Assembly (NCBI GenBank): GCA_013115145.1
Contig: JAAPAO010000379.1
Location: 5,037-34,557 of the forward strand
DNA length: 29,521 nt
Origin: Perkinsus chesapeaki
Taxonomy: Eukaryota > Perkinsozoa > Perkinsida > Perkinsidae
Direction of reading: 5' to 3'
Shown: one piece after another, positions 10,378 to 20,035 of the stretch
Layout of the letters: the number at the start of each line of letters is the position of its first letter
Numbering within the stretch: the first letter of the stretch is position 1
Position numbers and translations under genes: made by a program
The notes under the pieces: model-generated
Told to the model about the DNA's origin: nothing
The model's database searches: none
What the model saw: only the letters and a program-made list of their open reading frames with translations

Positions 10378-10866
10378 ATGCTTTCGAGGACTATCCGCAG
10401 ACAGCCTCTATTCTCAGCCCCCATCGCGGTCTTACTAATGCCTCGTCTGTTCAACCTCTTCGCTCTGATGGTCCCCGCTGTGATGAGCGAATGGCTCCAA
10501 CGATCTACTCAGGCTACCCCTCGTCCAACTGGCGACTACGTTAGTGATGAAACAGAAGCCCATGGACTGCTCACGTTCAGCACTTCGAATACATTCGACA
10601 TGGATGTGGTGATTCTAGACTGCCCGATTAATGTACAAGGGTTGAAGTATCAAGTTGTTCATGTAGCGGGTGCGACTTTCGACGTTACGGTCAACTATGC
10701 GGGCACTGATCTCGAGCAGAAGGTGCGCTCCTGTGATAACCCGCAAATTCTTGTCGAGGACTTCAACAGACTTGAGTTCTACTTCGATCCACTCGAAGAC
10801 GAGAATGATATTGAGTTGAAATCCAGCACCGGTGAATGGGACGGCACTTTCTACCACGTTTACTAG
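10378..10866 (+). CDS. Small secreted protein, 162 aa (or 142 aa from an internal Met)
   Basis: Single-exon frame from ATG 10378 to TAG 10864-10866. Met21 (10438) is followed by a hydrophobic stretch, PRLFNLFALMVPAVMS, that makes a better signal peptide than the first Met. The mature part is acidic and beta-like, with two Cys (ILDCPI and RSCDN) that could pair. The end, LEFYFD...DIELKSSTGEWDGTF, aligns loosely by eye with a segment of the larger secreted protein at 17138 (MEYYVDKIHVYYDGRFAGIHTF), so both may belong to one lineage-specific secreted family. No named domain is recognised. Function unknown, presumably extracellular. Confidence 0.75.
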   Translation: MLSRTIRRQPLFSAPIAVLLMPRLFNLFALMVPAVMSEWLQRSTQATPRPTGDYVSDETEAHGLLTFSTSNTFDMDVVILDCPINVQGLKYQVVHVAGATFDVTVNYAGTDLEQKVRSCDNPQILVEDFNRLEFYFDPLEDENDIELKSSTGEWDGTFYHVY

Positions 10867-11479
10867 ATGCACTCGCTCCAGTATTAGTTTAACTCACATC
10901 GGTCCTCTGTTATGCACACCTGTGGATCTATGTATACTTGCTCGCGCTTGCAGCTGATGAGCACGCAAGTACACGGGTGGATTGGTTGACCAATGGAGCC
11001 CTCTACTCTTTAAATTATTATTATCCCTTAACAACATAGTTTTGGGTTACTTGTAGGATCGTTTAGTGCTAACAGCTTTTGGCTTTTTCGAGAGCGATGT
11101 TCTATACTTGCGATAGTCCAAGTTCGCATCGGTCGTCGACTACACGAGGTAATAGACTTCGAGTCAAAAGGATACGCCTTTGGCCATGCTTGCTCCATCC
11201 CCTCCCACTTGTTCAGATCACGGTTAGTGGTGCCAGGAAACATTATTAACTAGGGAATCAATGCCATGACCTACAGCCTCCCTCAGATGACTTTTCTTGA
11301 ACGCATTTTTTGCTGCCTGTTGCGGTTCGTTAATTGACCCTCACTAGATAATATGCAAGTCGAATAGAAACGAGATTGCCAGTATCCTAATGTACAATCG
11401 TCAGTGCTTTCTTTAATATGGCGCACCTCGCTTTCCAGATCCACCATGGTCGGCTGAAACGCACACCAAATTCGCCACT
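10867..11479. other. Convergent intergenic region
   Basis: Lies between the stop of the secreted-protein gene (plus) and the stop of the CELF-like gene (minus), and should hold both 3' ends. No coding-like exon, repeat or RNA gene was recognised. Confidence 0.5.
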
Positions 11480-14400
11480 TCAATTCCAAACATGCTTACA
11501 ATGCGCAGTCACTTTACTCAGCGGAACACCCAGCGCCCGTGCACACGCTTCCTCCTCGCCCTTCTTGATCTAATACCGTTGAGAAATTGCAAGTGGGAGC
11601 AAGATTACAAGATTTACCTGGACCTTCAGTCGTTTGCCCGTAGTAGTGGTGAAACCATCCATTTTGTCGCAGGCCTTCAAAGCGCTCCCCGCATCGTGGA
11701 ATGAAACAAATCCGTATCCTTTCGACTGGTTCCTTTGAGAGTCGATAATGACCCTAAAATGACCACATAAAATCTTCCGGGTGCGAAAGATACGTCTGCC
11801 CTACCTCGTGGTGCTGATAGACCCACACGTGCAAAATTCTCGGACCAAATCAGCGTCGGTCCACTCCATTGGGATATTATAAACGAAGACGTTTGCTAAA
11901 AGGCGCCCAGAAATGTAGAGCAGGTCGAAGCAACAACAGCAGCAGCCTACCCCCTAGAGGACCATCCCGTTTCTGCTGTTGGGACCGTGGAGTCTGCTGC
12001 GACCCGTAACCGCCGCCGTAACTGATATGGCGTATCTTTCGAGGAAGAGGTGGATCTTCTTACTTTCTGTCGTTCCTTGGCTGTGAGGGGGGTGGAGGAG
12101 GCGGCCCCATGTTTTGGAACTGAACAGGAGAAGTAAGCCACGAAGGCTTCTAGCGATGGTTGAAGGTACGTGGCCATCACCGATGCCGGAGGTGGAGGTA
12201 AATCTCGAGAAAATTTCTGATTCGGACAACACTGGAGAGCGCCTCGGTTGTTTTTGAGGAGGAAAGTGTGGATTAGAGCAGAGGAACATGAACCGTTATC
12301 CAAATGCCGTTGAAACCATACCACATACCTTTACTTTACGGTTGATAATTTATTTATTTATCTGGAGGCACAGCATCTCCTGCTAGGCAGTATGGCTGTG
12401 TGGTACACGATGCCTTTCGGATATAGATCTCGCATCCGCTTACTGTTTATACCAACCGTGATAGTTTCAACTTTCACGGTTGATAATAGACGCGCGATGA
12501 ACCAAGTATTCCGCATTAAAGAAAGTACGTTAATAACATTGAAGAAGAGCTATTTAGGGATTCAGAACTGAGGAAGGTAATCGAGAGATAATCCACCACT
12601 GAACCGATGTCCTTATGAACGAGGTGCTTGAAAGGTGTTATTCTCCCATGATACCTCATACGGAACTTCCCACTGTGTCTGGCCAGTTCGAGCATTGTGA
12701 TAATAGTACTTTCCATCAGGTTCATTCAGATACCTACCCAAAGATACTTTCGAGGTCGACATGCGCAAGCCTGCTTGACCTACTCCGTCCATTCTCCGGC
12801 CCGTCGCGGTTGCGCGTTGGATGGCTGAAAAACAGAGGCAAATGTAAATATTCCAGTAATGACTCCTAATTAATAATAACAATAGTTCTTCGGAAATACT
12901 GATCGGAGGGTTTCGCAAATGGTGGAACCAGACGGAGCTCTAAGATACCGAAAGATTCTGCCCAGAGATAACCCCATGCAAGGGGACAGATTGCACAAAA
13001 GCTGACGTGATGGAGATATACAAATATGAAAAAACGTCAAATGCTCAAATTGAGAATATAAGACGACTTGATAAATGATACCAAAACTAATAGGAAGCAT
13101 CAAACACGATATGAAGATGAGATGAGTAAGATGCTCCTTAGAATATCTGACTCTATTATACTAGTCCAACAAGGCAGATACCAAAACAGAATAAACAGAT
13201 AAGTATTGATTCCTAAGTACACCAAAACTTAAACAGGTGAAGAAGACGTCGATCAAATGTGTTCCTTCGAAGATTCCCCCTATATCATCCCAACCAAGCC
13301 AGTGCCGCAGCCAAGGCATCCAACACATTATTTATGCTCACCAACGGCTGCTGCTGCTGCTGTTGAGAGTACCCTCCTCCTCCTCCTCCTCTTCCTCCTG
13401 CCGACATCGAGCCATAGCCACCACTCCCTCCAGAATACCCTCCAGACTGCTGTGATCGCGTATTGTTCATATCTTGCCGATGAGTATCTCTGAATTAATA
13501 GAAACACCGACAAGTGGGAACATTATTTATTTCAGTACAAAAGTGAGGCGTATCTTTTTATATTAGCAATGCAAGCATGGCATCTCAAACCCGCGTGAAA
13601 AAAGTGAGTTCAGATATTTTCCAGCCCAAACCTCAGAGCCAAATGCTGCATACTTCTATCCATTACGGAAAATACGGTATACACAGCGTGGGCTGCAGCC
13701 ATGAATTTTACAGCAAAACCGTGAATCACGAAACGCTTCACTCCGCCCTATCACCTTTGTTCCTTCGATTCTGCACATTTAACTGCTATAGGACGGTCGC
13801 AATTAGGGAATGTATATCTATCGTGCATCTTCTCAATGGCCCGTAGAGCATCCGACTTCTTAGAGAACCTTCAGGCGACCCGGGTTCGAATCCCCCAAGC
13901 GACATTTTATTATTACCTCACAAAAGCCGCCTTTGTTGCCCCTGGCCTTCTCGGCTGAATACAGTACGCCTCCGTCACTGTGCCGTAACTACCATCATAT
14001 GCGATTTGCATGCCTGCGCAAAACCTACTCGCTGAAAACCCGTTTGAGCTCGTCGTCCTCCAGCGCTACTGGAACCTGAAAATTTTCGCCCATTAAAAAA
14101 ACAAAATCTCAAAACGTTAACGAGGCGGATCACTTCAACGATGATCTACATTTCTCACCCAATACATAGTTCAACATAATGGTTCACATTTCCATACAGG
14201 TACCTTTGGATACCTCCTTGCCTTTTTTCAGTCAAACTTTACGACTTCCTTATTGAGATGATGATCCACATTTCAGTAGGGTGGAGAAACTCGCTGCATT
14301 TTCTTCTTAGAATACCACTCGGGTTTCTTTCCTCACGATAATTGCCCAAATGCATCGACAACCAGTCAACTCAATTTGAAAGTGAAACTCAGTCCCCCGA

Positions 14401-15430
14401 TTATTACATTCGCAATAAAAAGTTTCTGAGCCACTCCTTCCGTGTCGTCAGGCAAGCTTAGTCGCTCCGGCTCTCCGTTAGCGTATTGAATTTGGAGAGG
14501 GCCCGCATTCTGAGAGAGAAAATGCACCATGCAAAACATGACATGTGTCAAGTGGCTATTATATCTCCTCTTCCGTATCACTAGTAACATATTTCCTATC
14601 AAACTCCTTTCTATTATATCTCCTCCTCCGTATCACTAGTAACATATTTCCTATCAAACTCCTTTCTATTATATCTCCTCCTCCGTATCACTAGTAACAT
14701 ATTTCCTATCAAACTCCTTTCTATTATATCTCCTTTTCCGTATCACTAGCAACATATTTCCTATCAATCCCCCCACTAAGACCCCGCCATATTTCGATTA
14801 CAGTATTCCCATCTATTACCTCATTAACCGTTCGCTTTCCTGCCAGCCCTTCGATCGCTGCTGCTGCCTCCTGTATAGCGCCATACTTGACAAAGGCGCA
14901 ACCTGGTCAGAATTATTTCGCTCCTCCCTTGAGATTCACTATCACCATATTTCTGCCCCTTTCCAGGGTTACTCTTCGGCCGGATAAGGCTGATCTCGTC
15001 CACTTCGCCATACCTTAACAACCAGCATTCAGTTCATTCGGACATTCAAGTGCTAACTACAGAGATTCCGGCATGAATAAAAAGAATTCTCATTACTGTA
15101 AAGGCGTAATGATAAGTCCATAGTGATACTGACGAGCGATACTCTCAGATGCACCATGGGATACTGTATATCCGCTACAATAATTATTAACAGTTTAATG
15201 ATATGCCTGTAAGAATAGTTTCACCTGAAATTTAATCCGTAGACCCACAGAAGGGTGCGCTACAAAATACAGTTCACGCACAGGATTGAAGTTACCCGAC
15301 CAGCACCTTAATATGAAGCTGCCCTTGCCCTCCCCTATTACGGTGAAAATAGGCTACGGACATCGTCCTCAGCCCAATCTGGAGGAAGCTTACCGACGAA
15401 CAACTTCACTGGTATGCGGACATCAGACAT
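11480..15430 (-). CDS. CELF/Bruno-like RNA-binding protein with an RRM-RRM-WW-RRM layout (467 aa)
   Basis: Exons: 15430-15342, 15013-14946, 14902-14820, 14509-14408, 14075-14029, 13988-13917, 13868-13755, 13489-13345, 12939-12900, 12824-12655, 12149-12064, 12021-11951, 11895-11805, 11753-11618, 11569-11480; all GT-AG and in phase, 1404 bases, ending TGA 11482-11480. RRM1 (about 8-92) has KLFVGKLP and GCAFVKY; RRM2 (about 109-190) has KLFIANVP and AAFVRF; residues 192-240 are Gly/Gln-rich; a WW domain (281-310) reads GKYYYHNARTGQTQWEVP; RRM3 (about 362-440) has GANVFVYNIP, SKGYGFVSF and GKRLKVQ, the hallmark spacing of CELF RRM3. CELF proteins bind U/G-rich RNA and control splicing, translation or decay. 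The WW insert recalls plant FCA, which has two RRMs and a C-terminal WW. The first WW Trp appears replaced. The 40-base exon 12939-12900 is the least certain; a further exon between 12654 and 12150 is possible. Confidence 0.92.
14556..14766. repeat. 55-bp minisatellite inside an intron of the CELF-like gene
   Basis: Copies start at 14556, 14611, 14666 and 14721 with CTATTATATCTCCT; the fourth is incomplete. Units differ at a few bases (CTCTTCC, CTCCTCC, CTTTTCC). The array lies wholly within the 310-base intron 14819-14510, in a gene where many other introns are about 40-55 bases, so it accounts for most of that intron's extra length. Confidence 0.95.
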
Positions 15431-16126
15431 TAGAATGAACCAATACCAAGAAGAAGAATCATTAACACTACCAACCCAACACTGCATCTCATTGACACTT
15501 TAAAAGGCTGTAACACATCCATGCTATACCGAATGGATGGAGAGTCCTGTCATTTGTCGGTCTTCGTATTGAATTAATATTTATTGTACATGTACACGGA
15601 AAAGTGCTCTCACTACCCAGTATTGCCTTAAACAGCTACAGGGTGCTTATTTATCAACGGCCCATGTATTATTGGTAACGAGTTTGCACTTCAGACTAAT
15701 ACGATTCGAAAGCCCTCGCCTTAACACTGATGCTAGTCCACAAAAAAGACCATCTCGGAGCTCATATATGGTATTAGGTAGAGTAACTCTAGGGTAAACT
15801 AAGTCCGGGCCGTTCACACAATGCAAGGACGTGTTGAATCAGAGGTAATAATAAGAATAAAAGTAAACCGGTCCAAACTTTGGACTCCAAAGTACCCTGT
15901 ATATTACTATTCAAGAGCCCTCACCACCTATTTATTTCAATATCAATCACAGGCTCGTATATGAGACTGCTCCCCCGCTTCATCTATCAAATTAAGCAGT
16001 AATAGTAGTACAAAGCGTAGAGGCCCAATGGCCAGAGTCAATTCGATAAGAAAACGGTTTGATCGATAACACTGGGGCGCGCGCTCTTACTGAGCGCATA
16101 ATCATTTGCGACCGTCGTTAGCCAGT
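15431..16126. other. Divergent intergenic region
   Basis: Separates the start of the CELF-like gene (minus) from the start of the membrane-protein gene (plus); both promoters should lie here. AT-rich patches are present, but I can name no motif. No coding-like exon or repeat was recognised. Confidence 0.5.
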
Positions 16127-16768
16127 ATGGAGGGGTAAGCAACGTTGGCTTGTCTAGTAACCTTATTCCGGATTTCAGAACGGATCTCCTCTACGATAGA
16201 TCGTGGGGTGATGAAAACGTCGTTCCAACGACGACTGGCTTCGCGACCACCGTAGCAGCTGCTCGCAACGCAGACACTACAGTCAGTCCTGCCAGAGCGA
16301 ATTTAGCGGCGGCGATAGAACGGTTCAACGGGACCTGGAGCACAGGGGGGTAAGAATCATACGCGTAGCCTACGAGTCGTAGGTTCTCTGCCCCTTCTTT
16401 AATTTTCAATTATTGATCCTACATCGTTTTCCCAGCGCCTCGCTTCTACAGTGGAAGTTCTACTGAGCGTCGTTTAATTGCAAGGCTCTTCCATTTGGAG
16501 CTCATAAATTATGAGTCATAATGCTTCATGCTGCTCAGCCTCTTAACTTAAGAGTCTTAAGCAGTTTATTTTGTTCAGAATCGTTGCAAGCATCATCGGA
16601 ACCACGATATCCTTGCTCATAACCATGTATTGCTACTGGTGCTGCCGCAAGCTTCGTCGCAGGATAAATGGCAAGATTGCCAAAAGATGGAGCAGAGTTG
16701 CCGAGGAGAAGGCCGCCGCTAGGGCTGAAGTGAAGGAGACTGAAATTGAATATGTTGAACATGTCTGA
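16127..16768 (+). CDS. Single-pass membrane protein, 122 aa, unknown function
   Basis: Exons 16127-16134, 16179-16349 and 16579-16768 join GT-AG and in phase (8+171+190 bases) from ATG 16127 to TGA 16766-16768. The donors GTAAGC (16135) and GTAAGA (16350) are strong; the first intron is 44 bases. Residues 1-59 are polar with Thr/Ala/Asn (VPTTTGFATTVAAARNADTT), residues 60-81 form one hydrophobic segment ending in Cys/Trp (LLITMYCYWCC), and the tail is basic then acidic (RKLRRRINGKIAKRW, later KETEIEYVEHV). There is no N-terminal signal peptide, so an N-out signal-anchor topology is inferred from the positive residues after the segment. Juxtamembrane Cys could be lipidated. The eight-base first exon is the weakest element. 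No family is recognised. Confidence 0.65.
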
Positions 16769-17137
16769 CATTGATTTTTGGCATAGTATATCTTACTCCG
16801 TAGAGTAGTAGTACTACTGTAGTACTGATGTACATGACAATGGTGTATATATAACATTAATGAAAGCTCAATGTTGGGTTAATCTCAAACGTCGATTAAC
16901 AATCAGTCAAAGACCCACTAGGCCATTCACCTGGAGGGGTTGCGAGTTGACCAAGTGTCTCCGGAGTTGTGTGCAGAAATCCTGATGGGTGATTCAAATG
17001 GGGTCTTGGCTGAAGATTGACGAGGGAAGTCTATTCTCGGGGGCTAATGCGTGACAGAAGTTATGTATCGTATAAGTCCTTCTTGCATCTATTCGTTTTA
17101 GTGTGTCGACAATGTCAGTTATTTAACCCAATAAGTA
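16769..17137. other. Intergenic spacer with a short palindrome
   Basis: Separates two + strand genes. AGTAGTACTACT near 16806 is a perfect 12-base palindrome within a run of TAG/TAC triplets. No coding-like frame or RNA gene was recognised. Confidence 0.45.
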
Positions 17138-18466
17138 ATGTCAATACTGCTATTCCTAATATCGCTCTCCATAGTTGGTTCGACCACAGTGGACCGCTGC
17201 GCTACAACATGCTCTATCACACCTAATTGTGTATCTTCGCATTGTATGGATTTTAAACTCCCAGCTGTATGCCATGGTATTATTGTCCGACCTGATGGTT
17301 CCCTTTGTTCGGCTGATGATGGTCCTGCTAGCTGTAGTGGTCAACCTGCACCATGTGATAAGCTTTTCCCTTCGGAGCCTTTTACTACAACACCAACGGT
17401 AACAACTAATTCTGTAACAACTGAAGTTAGTACGTATAGTACAACAACCTCTACAACTTCTAATGGTGGGTTCGATTATCTCATCGGCACTTGGTGTAAT
17501 GGCCGTGACTATACTGATGGAATTATGTCTGTCGTGACATTCCTCGATGAGGATGACGTCTTGATACTTTATGAAGGTGTAACCTACGCTATGAAGTATG
17601 TCATCGAACCAATAAACAAGATCTTTATTCGTGCTGCAACGCCTCCGCTCGACCTGAGTGTTGAGCAGCTTCTAAGCACCGCCGTCTTTCATGCTACACC
17701 GGACCCGCCATCCCTAATAAGTGTTCTTAAAGGTGTAGCGAATGGCAACTTTGGCCCTTCCGGTAAAGGCAAGACATGCGAGCCTCTGACAACTCCAGAG
17801 TTCGTTACAACTCAAATCGTAACTACTCCGGCTACTCCTACTGGACCAACTGTTGAGCCTTCTGGATTGTCGTGGACGTGGTGTGGTCAGACTGGCAGTA
17901 AGTTCGAATCTATTCGTTTCTCCGGTAACACCCTCGCAGTGCGTTACTTTGGCGATGCTTATTATATGCAATACTACTGGGAGGGTAATCAGATGTACGT
18001 CTATGATGCTGACCCAGCTGATGAGGAGTATTTATTGATGGACTTTAGCCTTCTCCGAATGGAATACTATGTCGATAAGATACATGTCTATTACGATGGA
18101 AGGTTTGCTGGAATTCACACCTTTGGTGGCAATTGCAGAATATTCCCAATTGCACATCCGCCGACTATTGGTCTTCTTTCGTATAGGAAGTTTTGCTCTG
18201 AGCGTGATACTGGACTACCATATTTCGAGATTGGACTTACCGAGTCGTATATGACTCTACAAGTCTTTACTGATGAATACTTCACTCGTTGGGATGATCC
18301 CATCTTAAAGCTGCTCCCGGGGCGGCGGGAGCAGCTTAGGGGCAGCCGCGAGCATTCTCCCTCGATTAGTTATTCTGATATCGGACTCATTGAACTTGAT
18401 AATGGTTTTGAAACTCCAACTGATTTTGTTCAAGGCAATTTTAGATTAGTTTATTATGATACGTGA
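17138..18466 (+). CDS. Secreted modular protein with Cys-rich N-terminus and Thr-rich linkers (442 aa)
   Basis: Uninterrupted frame from ATG 17138 to TGA 18464-18466, the longest unspliced gene in this half of the window. A signal peptide (MSILLFLISLSIVGS) precedes a Cys-rich module (eight Cys between 21 and 73), a mucin-like Thr/Ser linker (about 83-108) and a beta-rich module starting GTWC (about 112-215); a second Thr/Pro linker (217-239) leads to a module starting WTWC (about 244-336) and a third, diverged one (about 343-442). Modules share a pattern of Trp-Cys, then alternating hydrophobics with Tyr, then a closing Gly-Phe segment. Linkers are likely O-glycosylated. No named domain is recognised; the protein is probably extracellular or surface-associated. 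Residues 391-400 come from a GC-rich perfect inverted repeat that looks inserted. A GTGAGT just after the penultimate codon could be a donor, but no sensible acceptor follows nearby. Confidence 0.85.
   Translation: MSILLFLISLSIVGSTTVDRCATTCSITPNCVSSHCMDFKLPAVCHGIIVRPDGSLCSADDGPASCSGQPAPCDKLFPSEPFTTTPTVTTNSVTTEVSTYSTTTSTTSNGGFDYLIGTWCNGRDYTDGIMSVVTFLDEDDVLILYEGVTYAMKYVIEPINKIFIRAATPPLDLSVEQLLSTAVFHATPDPPSLISVLKGVANGNFGPSGKGKTCEPLTTPEFVTTQIVTTPATPTGPTVEPSGLSWTWCGQTGSKFESIRFSGNTLAVRYFGDAYYMQYYWEGNQMYVYDADPADEEYLLMDFSLLRMEYYVDKIHVYYDGRFAGIHTFGGNCRIFPIAHPPTIGLLSYRKFCSERDTGLPYFEIGLTESYMTLQVFTDEYFTRWDDPILKLLPGRREQLRGSREHSPSISYSDIGLIELDNGFETPTDFVQGNFRLVYYDT
18308..18337. repeat. GC-rich 30-base inverted repeat inside the coding sequence
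   Basis: AAGCTGCTCCCG and CGGGAGCAGCTT form a perfect 12-bp stem around a six-base loop (GGGCGG). The unit is exactly ten codons, in frame, encoding KLLPGRREQL. Its GC content far exceeds that of the surrounding gene, and the GC-rich stretch continues for about 15 bases. This looks like a small palindromic insertion that kept the frame. Confidence 0.9.
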
Positions 18467-18669
18467 GTGAAGTTGATTTTTCAGAATGGGGAAAATGTTC
18501 CTCATATCAAACTTAACCGCTGTTGATGAAATAAACTTGATTATACGGTAGTCTATTTTGTATTACTACTAACTTTATTTTCGCTGGCGCAATCGCCAGA
18601 CATTGCCTACTAGGTAGGCATATACGTTATTCCCATCTTAATGCTGTTGAGTTCAGATCGAGTGTATAA
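18467..18669. other. Intergenic spacer after the secreted-protein gene
   Basis: Presumably holds the 3' end of the secreted-protein gene. A small inverted motif, CGCTGGCGCAATCGCCAG, lies near 18582, and CTACTAGGTAG near 18608. No gene was recognised. Confidence 0.4.
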
Positions 18670-19615
18670 TCTATCCTGGAGCCAATTAAAGTGCTCGATT
18701 TTCCGAGTCCAAGTACTCGGAAAAGGGCGTTTTCCGAGCTCGGGTTAAAAGTTCGAATTAAAGTGCGTTCATAATCCCAAGTAAAAACCCGAGTACTCGG
18801 TCTCGGAGAAACGACCCAAGTGACCTTATTTTCCGAGCAATGCGTTAAAGTATTCAGTTAAGCCCATCCCGAGTACTGCAATTCTTCGGAGTGATTCTAG
18901 ACTCCGAAAACTGTTCCGAGTAAAGCAGATTCTTCATACACAACATCAATTCTCCCCAAGAAACGCTTTTATCGCCTCACAAACATCTTACGTTACTTGC
19001 ATGCAATGCCAATGTCGTAAGAGCTTGTGCTGCGCTTCGCAATTACATCATTGTCAACAAAATTGAGCAAGAAGAGGATATTGACTCCGATGTCGAATCC
19101 GATACGGAGTCGGAGTCCCCCGAGTCTGAGTGAAGTGCAGTGTTACCAGTAGGAGTAGCAGTTTCCGAGTGGCGTCAGTTTCCCGAGTTAAGTCCGGCAC
19201 CGAGTTTAAACACTTTAATTCATTTGAAATGCCTTTTACCGAGTCCTCTGCAGAAGAGCTCGGAGAAATGGTGTTTCCGAGTCAGTTCACTTTGATTGGG
19301 GGCAACTCGGGAAAGGAAGTGTCCGAGCTCGGAACTCGGGTCCGAGCACTCGGACTCGGAACTCGGAAGCCCATTTCACTTTAATCGCCTCCTGGAGCCC
19401 GTTCAAGTGTCCACTTTTCCGAGCGCACATGCTAAGTGAACCCCAAGGAGTGTTACTGACTCTGTGACCCCACGGAGGGGTCACAAAAGTGACCCCTCCG
19501 AGCTCGGAACAAAATTTTCTGTTCAAGTGCCATCCGTCCGAGTCCTCCGATTCCAAGGATTCGGAGAAACCCTTCCGAGCCCAACTCCGAGCTACAGTGA
19601 TCAGATCTTCCGAGT
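18670..19615. repeat. CCGAG/CTCGG-dense block with terminal inverted repeats, possible non-autonomous element
   Basis: By my count about 30 copies of CCGAG or its complement CTCGG fall in under 1 kb, where about two are expected by chance. Many sit in wider forms such as TTCCGAGT, CGAGTACTCGG or AACTCGG. The left edge reads CCTGGAGCCAATTAAAGTG (about 18675) with TTTTCCGAG following; the reverse complement near 19354-19398 reads GGAGGCGATTAAAGTG with TTCCGAG following, so the two edges are inverted copies. A second, direct copy of the left edge (CCTGGAGCCCGTTCAAGTG) begins near 19390. The frames across it are biased by the repeated word and do not look like protein. A degenerate or non-autonomous mobile element, or a structured repeat, fits best. 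Confidence 0.6.
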
Positions 19616-19704
19616 GCCCTGCATGCGCGTGCATCCGCACTCGCATGACTGTGTTCGCGCGTACAAGCACGAATCTCGCTCACCCATAATTGTATGCAAT
19701 GCTT

Positions 19705-19749
19705 AGCTGCGACCGTTTCATGCATACTATGCATGAAACGGTCGCAGCT
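19705..19749. repeat. Perfect 21-bp-stem hairpin with a three-base loop
   Basis: 19705-19725 (AGCTGCGACCGTTTCATGCAT) is the exact reverse complement of 19729-19749, separated only by ACT. It lies 33 bases upstream of the Tc1-type element but outside its target duplication. Such a perfect palindrome is unlikely by chance; it may be a small foldback element or the scar of an earlier event. Confidence 0.95.
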
Positions 19750-19780
19750 GAGCGGTTGGATATGAGATCCGAGATAAGAA

Positions 19781-19782
19781 TA
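19781..19782. other. TA target-site duplication, left
   Basis: TA directly precedes the element terminus CAGTGCGCAAC; the matching TA is at 21158-21159. TA duplication is the signature of Tc1/mariner integration. Confidence 0.9.
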
Positions 19783-19917
19783 CAGTGCGCAACATAACTA
19801 TTAGTCACTTACGATACGTCACCTGGTTCAAAAAGTCTCCCATGTCGCGAATGCATCGTGAAATAAAAGCAACACGCACTCCCAGCACGCAACACAACTT
19901 TAGCAATTTTTTCAGCG
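19783..19917. repeat. Left terminal inverted repeat (shortened)
   Basis: Matches the right terminal repeat in inverse orientation except that it lacks 74 bases just inside the first 12. The gap lies between two ACA trinucleotides on the right-hand version, as expected for a deletion between short direct repeats. The inner transposase-site word (CGCAACACAACTTTAGC, 19888-19904) is intact; the outer one is cut after its first seven bases, though the bases that follow partly resemble it. Confidence 0.88.
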
Positions 19918-20035
19918 TGACCGCGTTCGGCATCCGATTGCAATGAACATGCACGGTTTTGGATACGCATGTTCATTCTAACTGTGAAGCGAGCCTCACA
20001 CAACACCCGCTTTTGCTTCCCGATAGAGGTTGAAG

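Noticed and set aside
13868-13903. tRNA 3'-half-like sequence (GGGTTCGAATCC with flanking stem)
   Set aside because: Only the T-loop core fits; the T stem has mismatches, no matching 5' acceptor arm or anticodon arm exists, and the sequence lies in a 48-base intron whose neighbours are clear RRM2 exons on the other strand.
19287-19734. Overlapping open frames on both strands in the CCGAG block
   Set aside because: They arise from the repeated CCGAG/CTCGG word and its rarity of stop codons; residues repeat the same short patterns in every frame.
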